Program-made: the position numbers and the translations under genes | Origin: Argopecten irradians | Lineage: Eukaryota; Mollusca; Bivalvia; Pectinida; Pectinidae | Direction: 5' to 3' | Assembly: GCF_041381155.1 (NCBI RefSeq) | Contig: NC_091142.1 | Span: forward strand, 9,047,340 to 9,111,339 | DNA length: 64,000 nucleotides | The notes under the pieces: model-generated | What the model was told of the DNA's origin: nothing | Databases searched by the model: none | Seen by the model: only the letters and a program-made list of their open reading frames with translations | In this document: positions 58,301 to 64,000 of the stretch, in pieces | How positions within the stretch are numbered: the stretch's first letter is position 1 | Layout of the letters: every line of letters begins with the position of its first letter

Positions 58301-59446
58301 CCACAGTATATAACGGTCAGTATTCTAGATTACTTACCACAGTATAACAGTCAGTGCTCTAGATGACTTATCACAATATAACTAACGGTCAGTTCACTAG
58401 ATGACTGACCACAGTATGTAACGGTCAGTATTCTAGATTACTTACCACAGTATGACGGTCAGTTCACTAGATGACTTACCACAGTATATAACGATCAGTT
58501 CACTAGATGACTTACCACAGTATAATGGTCAGTTCACTAGATGACTTACCACAGTATAACAGTCAGTTCACTAGATGTCTTACCACAGTATAATGGTCAG
58601 TTCACTAGATGTCTTATCACATTATGAGGGTCAGTTCTCTAGATGACTTACCACAGTATAATGGTCAGTTCACTAGATGTCTTACCACAGTATAATGGTC
58701 AGTTCACTAGATGACTTATCACAGTATATAACGGTCAGTTCACTAGATGACTTACCACAGTATATAACAGTCAGTTCACTAGATGACTTACCACAGTATA
58801 ATGGTTAGTTCACTAGATGACTTACCACAGTATATAACGGTCAGTTCACTAGATGACTTACCACAGTATATAACAGTCAGTTCACTAGATATATAACAGT
58901 CAGTTCACTAGATGACTTACCACAGTATAATGGTTAGTTCACTAGATGACTTACCACAGTATAACGGTCACGAGAGTCGAAACATGTCAACTACTATCTG
59001 ATTAAAAAATCAGCTTACTGGAAGGAACTAATGGTATAACTAACGGTCAGTTCACTAGATGACTAACCACAGTAAAACGGTTAGTTCACAAGATGGCTCA
59101 AACTACAGTGCTAGTTATTCTCTCATTACATCATCAATTCTACACATATGTAAAAGTGCACTTCAAGAAAGTATTAACGTTTCAGAAACTGAGAATTCTT
59201 TAGAGAATGTTACATATCAGTAATAAGTTAACTAATGGAGAATAAGAGAGATTGTACATAAACTTACAGCCTGTTTTTGTGTTACAGGACAGTCGTAGCT
59301 CCAGAATGATTCCTACCAGTGCTAAACCACCACTTCCAATGAGTGGGCGGAGTCGGGATAGCTCTGCCTCCGGTCGTCACCATAAGAGTCCATCTCCTCA
59401 TCGCCGATCCCGCCCCCACACAGGCCGATCCAGTAGTTCATCATAA
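34394..59446 (+). CDS. Ankyrin-repeat protein with long disordered proline-rich and charged tail
   Basis: Fifteen exons: 34394-34412, 36756-37136, 38162-38290, 39227-39381, 39902-40120, 40343-40418, 44057-44200, 46577-46812, 47248-47466, 47888-47981, 48218-48420, 48600-49026, 49566-49875, 51723-52167 and 59288-59446. They keep phase throughout and give 3216 nt (1071 aa plus stop). Residues 2-115 are a helical, Leu/Gln-rich N-terminal region. Eight or nine ankyrin repeats follow (about 118-450), with typical GRTALIYAV, GSTALHQAC, GRAPIHWAV and ERTALHLAS cores, ending in a divergent NAWDYAKNRQLHYVQ repeat. Beyond this the protein is disordered: a basic patch (exon 9), proline-rich exons 11-13 with a Lys/Glu/Arg block near 795-818, an Asp/Glu/His-rich exon 14, and a basic Ser-rich C-terminus. 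The repeats recall inversin/ANKRD55-type scaffolds but orthology is not established. Exon 15 follows a 7.1-kb intron and is the least certain join. Confidence 0.82.
35703..35742. repeat. Small cruciform in ankyrin-gene intron 1
   Basis: CCGACTAAAGTCGG and, after a 12-bp spacer, CCGACTTTAGTCG; each half is itself self-complementary. Intron 1 (34413-36755) otherwise shows only the TIR element at 36195-36631. Confidence 0.5.
36195..36631. mobile_element. TIR element in ankyrin-gene intron 1
   Basis: AGGGATCAATCTAG at 36196-36209 is exactly inverted at 36617-36630 (CTAGATTGATCCCT). The interior is rich in CCCCT/CCCT tracts and non-coding. Confidence 0.5.
37182..37269. mobile_element. Tiny foldback MITE family E copy 1
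   Basis: About 88 bp with ends ACTCATTCACCCTTGAAG and TTTCAGGGGTGAATGAGTTA. Two more copies lie at 52928-53016 and 61788-61880. Confidence 0.65.
37552..37722. mobile_element. MITE family B copy 4
   Basis: GAATTTGCATATTACAGAG at the left, CTCTGTAATATGCAAAG at the right, with inverted GGGTAGGTATTGATAG and CGATACCTACC inside. In ankyrin-gene intron 2. Confidence 0.7.
38312..38860 (+). repeat. 55-bp minisatellite derived from MITE family A terminus
   Basis: About ten units of ACAGTGATAGTAACCCC ... GAGTATTGAGGATGGTCCAG ... GGGTGGATATATAT start about 20 bp after the exon 3 donor. The unit matches the right end of the foldback MITE at 63430-63710 (TCAGTGATAGTAAC, CCCTGGAGTATCGAGGATGG). It also holds the long minus-strand open frame 38826-38365, which is an artefact of the repeat. 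Confidence 0.85.
39560..39640 (+). mobile_element. Terminal fragment of dispersed repeat
   Basis: TTCCTTCAGAAAAGAAACAA through GGCCCTCTGGGCCTCTTGTT is the same end seen at 41605-41694. In ankyrin-gene intron 4. The same terminus, shorter, lies at about 355-397 (minus) and 49894-49928. Confidence 0.6.
40861..41694 (+). mobile_element. Dispersed element with terminal hairpins and 150-165 bp internal tandem units
   Basis: Starts TAGCTCACCTGGCCCGAAGG (hairpin GGCCCGAAGGGCC) and ends AGGCCCTCTGGGCCTCTTGTTT. Inside are a CGTCCGT microsatellite (40905-40941) and about four units (from about 40968, 41118, 41282 and 41440) with GAGTTCTGCATGGATTGTAA and a GC-rich CCCCCCGGGGGCAGGAGG core. The minus-strand open frames here are repeat artefacts. 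In ankyrin-gene intron 6, abutting the LINE. Confidence 0.7.
41695..43866 (+). mobile_element. 5'-truncated CR1/L2-like LINE (reverse transcriptase, frameshifted)
   Basis: Two open segments, 41693-42475 and 42507-43772, encode the linker and reverse transcriptase of a Jockey-superfamily non-LTR retrotransposon. Motifs: KSSGPDMIHPRVLK, YCDFMKAFDKVPH, SGIPQGSVLGPLLF, YLYADDTKAF and the C-terminal VQRRATKQVPGLSTLPYTERL. A frameshift between GNYRPVS-like and VVCKLLESI-like segments at about 42462-42475 breaks the frame. The endonuclease domain is missing (5' truncation at the preceding repeat). The 3' end is a CTATGTAT-type simple repeat. It sits in ankyrin-gene intron 6, same strand as the host gene, and cannot be active. 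Confidence 0.92.
44201..44260 (+). repeat. 10-bp tandem repeat starting at the ankyrin exon 7 donor
   Basis: The donor decamer GTAAGTCAGC (from 44201) is followed by five further copies of ATAAGTCAGC or one-base variants. The repeat unit is the donor itself. Confidence 0.85.
44405..45601. mobile_element. pogo/Tigger-like TIR element, non-autonomous
   Basis: Ends CAGTCGAAACTCGTTATCTC and GAGATAACGAGTTTCGACTG, flanked by TA on both sides (44403-44404 and 45602-45603), the target duplication of Tc1/mariner/pogo elements. Subterminal GAGTCGAA motifs recur on both arms. About 1.2 kb, no transposase. In ankyrin-gene intron 7. Confidence 0.75.
45897..45966. mobile_element. MITE family C short derivative
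   Basis: CTTAAAGATGCTCCACCGCC is followed almost directly by CATTTGAACAATAATTGGTG, inverted relative to the interior end of full copies at 18487 and 62287. A deletion or rearranged derivative. Confidence 0.5.
46150..46576 (+). repeat. Tandem array carrying the ankyrin exon 8 acceptor
   Basis: Ten decoy copies of ACAATGTTTGGTTACAG precede the real acceptor. In five or six of them it is followed by CCGACCTGACAGCGGTAGAC or a close variant, the start of exon 8 (real: AACAG|CCGATCTGACAGCG at 46577). Shorter units (ACAG|ACAAAGTTTAATGT) alternate with longer ones. Confidence 0.92.
47760..47887 (+). repeat. Threefold CCTGTTACTATTTATAGATA repeat before ankyrin exon 10
   Basis: Three copies of a TGTTACTATTTATAGA segment spaced about 50-60 bp end 18 bp before the exon 10 acceptor. 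Each has an acceptor-like TTTATAG, but the real acceptor (ATTTACAG|GTGACG) is not itself inside a unit. Confidence 0.6.
50060..51722 (+). repeat. About 25-bp minisatellite carrying the ankyrin exon 14 acceptor
   Basis: Some 60 units of GATATGTTCCAGATATGTAG plus ATGATTT or ATGATATGT lead directly into exon 14. The last unit is the real splice site (GATATGTTCTAG|ATATGTAGATGAAAAC at 51723). Every unit offers a TTCCAG acceptor followed by ATATGTAGATGA, the first exon bases. The long minus-strand open frames across it are repeat artefacts. Confidence 0.95.
52228..52640. repeat. Diverged repeat with AAGATGGCC / CCATCTTGAAAA motifs
   Basis: At least three degenerate units containing TTCCAAGATGGCCATC or CCACCATCTTGAAAA at intervals of about 120-150 bp in ankyrin-gene intron 14. 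Non-coding. Confidence 0.45.
52928..53016. mobile_element. Tiny foldback MITE family E copy 2
   Basis: TAACTCATTCAACCCTGAAA and TTTCGGGGGTGAATGAGTTA termini, about 89 bp. Confidence 0.7.
53940..54400 (+). repeat. About 90-120 bp GC-rich tandem repeat in intron 14
   Basis: Five units with TATGTCTGCTACCCCACAGG-like, TAACTCTCTC, GGGGCGGGGTTTAGGGGCGG and GGTGTGCTTTCTCT segments. The last two units are variants containing ACTTTATTACTGTAGTCAAT. Open frames here are repeat artefacts. Confidence 0.8.
55657..55790. mobile_element. Small TIR element in intron 14
   Basis: ATTCTCTACCTATGAGGG and its exact complement CCCTCATAGGTAGAGAAT lie about 130 bp apart, with further inner inverted segments (GTTGTGAC, TGTCACA). 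The remaining sequence from 54420 to 57100 shows nothing recognisable. Confidence 0.6.
57110..59100 (+). repeat. About 35-bp minisatellite with higher-order structure, before the last ankyrin exon
   Basis: About 55 units of GGTCAGTTCACTAGATGACT followed by TACCACAGTATAAC. Variant subunits (GTATTCTAGATTACT; GTGCTCTAGATGACTTATCA; CACAATATAACTAAC) recur in the same order at about 57340, 58070 and 58320, a higher-order repeat of four units. Ends about 190 bp before exon 15. Confidence 0.9.
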
Positions 59447-60287
59447 CCACGCCCCCACATGGACCGATCCAGTAGTTCGTCGTAACCACGCCCTCCTACA
59501 CGGGCTGATCCAACATTTCAACATAACCACACATACAGAGAGGGCATTCTGTCCTCTGCTTATATCTAAATCTTCAAAACTGTATAGATATCTTCTCTAC
59601 AATAAGTCTCAACATTAAGAGTGATCAGTGGCTACACCAAAGTTTGTTTTTATTATTTCCTAGAAAGAACAACAGCTACGAATCTTCTCAGATTGACTTG
59701 TAAGGTCTGCTTGGTTCATATCTACCTTATCCAGGTAATTCAACCTGAACTGGACTAATAGTAGCCATATTGAAAAGTCTCGCCGCTGTACAAACCTTTA
59801 TATCCTTGATATATCAGATAATTTAAAGAGGCAAAGAAGAAAAAAGCAGAGATATGAATCTTCTTTCTGACTGGTATAGATAATTCATTGGTGGATGAGC
59901 AGTTGAGCATCTCTTGTTCAGATGAATTTCTCAATTCTGTTAAGTCTCTCAGTGTAATTATACAAATCTCCCTAGTAATAATGTGTCCATTCTGTCTCAA
60001 ATAAGGTACATACCGTATTCAACCCAGCAAGTGCCCAGGACACCTAAAAATTGAAGTAAATACGGAGATGCTTAAAGAAACCAATTTGGACTAGCCATTC
60101 ATAAAATTATTCTACAATGTAAGCCATAAATCAACTTTCAAAAGAAATCGGTAAGGAAACCCAACACAAATTTCATATTTTCAGTCGTTTCAATCGAAGT
60201 ATGTGAAATTGAAGCCTAAAAAAAAAAGGAGAGGGGCGTTTATAGGGATGAAGGTGCTTATCGGGTTGAATACGTACGTAATTACAT

Positions 60288-60293
60288 AATAAA
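60288..60293 (+). terminator. Candidate polyadenylation signal of the ankyrin gene
   Basis: AATAAA about 840 bp after the exon 15 stop codon. Another AATAAA-containing stretch lies near 60930, so the used site is undecided. Confidence 0.3.
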
Positions 60294-61787
60294 CAGTCCT
60301 ATATTGTCTGTTTCATTGGAGTGTGTACAGGAAGTGCTGTGATATTCTCAGATCTCCAGTTAACTTATAGTTTATACTTTTTGTATATGATTCGCTGGTC
60401 GTTGTGAGTTTTACTAATACTCAAAAATCTACTTATTTCACCTTTTGTGCCAAGAATTGAATATATCTGATTAACAATCTTCTCCGTTTTCTTACTCGAT
60501 CTGATTGGTCACGGGTTGTGGTACTCATCCTCACATTGTCTCTCACTCTCTATCATACAAAATCGGGCGATTTTTATTCTCATAGATTTAATCATCTTTT
60601 CATTAAAATTCACAGCAATAATATATTAATATTGATAAGAATGGTGATTTAAATGAATTATTGATCTGAAATATTGAATGTCCAAGATATTTTTTCTTTG
60701 GAGATTCGATATTTGGACTAATAATGTGGTCTTGAGCTGCAGTGATCAGAAAAACTAAATATCGTGTTATAACCATATTGAGATAATTTCTATTTGGTCA
60801 GTAAATTTAGTTTTATCTTTATAATTTATGATAAAACTTGTTAAATTCTAAGATTGAAGCTGATCCAATATAATTTAATGTTATTCACATCCTTTGTACT
60901 CGGCAAAAGTATAATTGGTATACAAAATAATAAACAGTCATTATTTACTTGATTAATGGAAGTTTATAAAGTGATAAACGGTCATAAAATCTAGCTTTAC
61001 CTGATCACTTTCGTCTGATTAATTGACGTTAAAATTGTCATAAATGTTATTTTTTGCTCCTTTTGATTAAGAATTTAAATCCGCACAAAAGAAATTATCG
61101 CCTTCGATTGGTTAATTTTAGTACTGATCGTTCTGATGCGATGATATATTATTTTTGCACCTCTTTAGTTAAGGGGAGATAACTATGATTACGAAAACAA
61201 ATTTCCGTTGTTAAAAATATATGTTAATAATATTGCACTGTTACTGAATCCAAATCCTCACACTTATGCTATATTGCAGCACATTCCTGAAATTATCACA
61301 AATTATTTATTTAGTATAGTTGATGAAATTATCCGTCCAGCCTGCCTTTCTAAAGGTATGATAGCTATCTTTTGTTACTATTAACAGATAGTACATGTAT
61401 ATGTTTTGTTATTTATTAAATTATATGTTATATACATCTATATATTACATAGTCCAAAAGTAGAAATACTTTGTACAGTTTTAATACCCGTCCAAGTGTC
61501 CGTCCACTTGTGTTTGTTTTCATACCTTTTAACAAACGTTTTATCTGTTTTAATAACATTTTAGAAAATAATGAATTATTATCATTGTTTTGCCATGATA
61601 TTGATCTTTTAAGTGTTTGTTGTTCCACTTTTAACATTCCATAATTGATGATTATGTCAAACTTTATGCGTTATTTTCTAGTGTTGTTACACTAAACAAA
61701 GGCCTCTCCCTGCTTTACTCAAATCACAATCAACCACAATATCATCTATCAATGTCTAATTATATGCCTAAGTTCAAAACTTCATTT

Positions 61788-61880
61788 AACAACTCCTTCA
61801 CCCCTGAAATTTCAAAATGGACTGGTCTAGTCTTTGATTAAGAAGAGTCTAAAGGTGTCTTCAGGGGTGAATGACTGTTA
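61788..61880. mobile_element. Tiny foldback MITE family E copy 3
   Basis: AACTCCTTCACCCCTGAAAT and TCTTCAGGGGTGAATGACTG termini, about 90 bp. Confidence 0.6.
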
Positions 61881-62286
61881 ATTTTCAGACTAGCAAAATT
61901 TTACTTTCCTTGATTTATAACACAAAAGCTAGATATAGAATCATGAGTTAGATTTCTTGGACGACAAAATTCTAGTTTTGGTTCCAGTAGCTGTAATATT
62001 CAACAGTATTTAGTAAAAAAATAAAAATAATATGCAAATGCATTTGAATAGACATGTATTTGGATTTCATTTCTATTTTTTTTTTTTGTAAATTTATAGT
62101 TACACCATTAATTCAACTGATGCTTCATTTTTGTGCCATAGACAAAAAGTATTGGTTTTTTTTTTTTATTAAATCATTAAATTGATAAATTTTGAATGGA
62201 TATTCCTGGATAAAAAAATCTAATTATAACATATTCTGTTAATTCAAATTACTCTGTTACTGTTTCATAAAGATTATGCTAGTTTC

Positions 62287-62619
62287 TTAAAGACACTCCA
62301 CCGCTGACAAACAACATTTTTTCTCTTTCAAAAACAGTAAGAGACGAAGTATTTTTCTCCAGTTACAAAAGGTACTTACTTTACACCATTACCACCATAA
62401 AAAAAGTTTGAGTGTCTAATTTGACTCCAAGATGAATATATGAAAAATAATTAATTGCATCCTAAAAAAATTCCATGGCACTATGTCCTATATGGAATGA
62501 AGTACTGATTGCACATTGTACAAAGCAAAATAGGTTAATTAGACATACACGATTAAACACCAATTATTGCTCAAATAATGAGTATCATTTATGCTTGTCG
62601 GCGGTGGAGCATCTTTAAA
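62287..62619. mobile_element. MITE family C copy 2
   Basis: CTTAAAGACACTCCACCGCT and GTCGGCGGTGGAGCATCTTT termini; interior collinear with 18487-18834. In the sequence downstream of the ankyrin gene, which otherwise (59447-63429) shows no further gene. Confidence 0.75.
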
Positions 62620-63279
62620 CAAAAGTAAATTGTATCAAAATGTGACACTTTCTTTTACAACTTATTATTTTAAATCCTGTGCACACATATTTAATATAAA
62701 ATATCTGTGATAAATTTGCATCTTCAGGGGTATTTAATAGCACTTTTCATAATTAGCTTAAGGTTTGATACATTTTCCCAATTTTCTACTTTTTGTGTGG
62801 TGCCATTTTACACTCATATTCTATTTTACTGTTTCATTTTTCGTGTTTTAAATATTTTTGACTTGTCTGTGTGTTATGTATAATAACAGAGAGTATACAT
62901 TGTACTATGTATAATGTCAAATTTTGATAATTAATTCATTGATCACAAGTTATAGGGTATTTGCACAATTAAACCAATTCTATATATATAGACTAATACT
63001 TTTAATAACATCTTTTTGTGATTCAGGGTTACCTGCCCTTGGGTAACTTGGCAAGCATTGGTAAATAGTTTGAGAGAGTAACGTCACTTTTACCTATAAA
63101 CTATACCTTTTCTCACACAATGCAAAGAGTGATATCATTTTACATTTAAAATAATTTTTCAACAAAATAATAATTTAGGAACATTTATTCTAAATTTTGA
63201 AGTGAAACCTAGGTCTAAAAGGTCCAATTTAATGCTTGCAAACCATCCAACAATTTTATACAGTGTATGGTTATTACAG

Positions 63280-63395
63280 GGTTACCTCCCTTGCGGGTAG
63301 GTATCGATTGTGACATCATTGATTTCTCTGAAAAGTATGACGTTACATTCACGAAAAAATGACGTCTCAATCAAAAGCTAATTTCTTGTAACCTG
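63280..63395. mobile_element. Partial MITE family B copy
   Basis: TTACAGGGTTACCTCCCTTG followed by CGGGTAGGTATCGATTGTGA is the left half of the family; the right half is reduced to GTCTCAATCAAAAGC. Confidence 0.5.
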
Positions 63396-63429
63396 TTATA
63401 CACTGAACACAAGTTTGCATACTTGATGC

Positions 63430-63710
63430 CATCCTCATTACTCCAGTGGTTGCTATCACTGATGTTATCTCCACCCCTGACTATCTCATAGTAAAACTTT
63501 AGGCATGCAGAGATTTTCTTTGAAGATTACAAACAGAGTGACGCCCAACTTCAAAGCAACATAGTCAACCACAGTGTACCGTTAATCGATTCCATTGATG
63601 ATGATGATTAATTTACATGTGTCTTCTGTTGCCTCCAGTTTCACTATGAGATAGTCCAGGGTGGATATAACGTCAGTGATAGTAACGGCACCCCTGGAGT
63701 ATCGAGGATG
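63430..63710. mobile_element. Foldback MITE family A copy 3
   Basis: Starts CATCCTCATTACTCCAG and ends CTGGAGTATCGAGGATG. Flanks ACTTGATGC and GTTTGATGT share TTGATG, compatible with an eroded 9-bp duplication. Its right end is the source-type sequence of the intron 3 minisatellite. Confidence 0.7.
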
Positions 63711-64000
63711 GTTTGATGTTTATGTACAGAAAACTTTGTTAATTAAAGCCTTGTAATTAAACTAGCACATTTCACTGTTCATAACATCATGTCCAGCACC
63801 ACACTCAAAGTTGACGACCATTTCACTTGATATTTCACTCGACGTCAATATACTTGTCTTTAAAACTCTTCCATAACATACAGCGGCCTTACTTGTATGG
63901 AGCTTTTGGATGTATTTTTTACTTGTGATTATGTACATAATTACGATATTCTTTATTTTGATTACAAATTTGCTTTATTTGAGATGAAAATTCATCGTCC

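Noticed and set aside
57110..59100. CRISPR-like regular repeat array
   Set aside because: Units are contiguous without unique spacers, degenerate, and lie in a eukaryotic intron.

Overview
The window looks like animal nuclear DNA, most likely from a bivalve or other mollusc. It is AT-rich and intron-rich, with clean GT-AG splice sites and many short terminal-inverted-repeat (TIR) elements, minisatellites and LINE fragments. The bivalve assignment is inferred from dispersed repeat ends that I associate with bivalve genomes (the 'AACAAGAGGCCCA' terminus and the 'GATGCTCCACCGCCGAC' terminus). No species is claimed.

Four protein-coding genes can be assembled exon by exon with consistent phase. 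(1) An INPP5K/SKIP-type inositol polyphosphate 5-phosphatase lies on the minus strand, from a start codon at 7974 down to the left edge. (2) Ribosomal protein L6 (RPL6) lies on the plus strand, 9231-14119, with a TOP-like leader near 8274. It is divergent from gene 1, about 300 bp away. (3) A complete PP1 catalytic subunit (327 aa) lies on the minus strand, 33853 to 26819. (4) A 15-exon ankyrin-repeat gene (1071 aa by my model) lies on the plus strand, 34394-59446, and is divergent from PP1 across about 540 bp. So the layout is two head-to-head pairs separated by a TE-filled interval (about 14.3-25.5 kb), followed by a long 3' UTR/intergenic tail (59.4-64 kb).

The TE interval and introns hold several recognisable elements. 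These include a 1.9-kb palindromic Mutator-like element with a 9-bp target duplication and a 979-bp internal tandem duplication; a smaller foldback family, also with 9-bp duplications, one copy of which splits a LINE reverse transcriptase; several MITE families; a pogo/Tigger-like TA-flanked element; a tRNA-derived SINE; and a 5'-truncated, frameshifted CR1/L2-like LINE inside the ankyrin gene.

The most unusual feature is that several tandem arrays are not randomly placed in introns but are anchored on splice sites. Their repeat units contain the adjoining exon's splice acceptor or donor plus some exon sequence. This is seen at INPP5K exon 2 (donor, about 13 copies), INPP5K exon 9 (acceptor, about 18), ankyrin exon 8 (acceptor, about 11), ankyrin exon 14 (acceptor, about 60), and as short early-looking versions at RPL6 exon 3 (2 copies) and ankyrin exon 7 (donor, 10-bp unit). 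In every large array I read, using a decoy site would bring in a stop codon, so these arrays are candidate poison-splice-site clusters. Everything here was read by eye; no alignment, database search or expression data was available.
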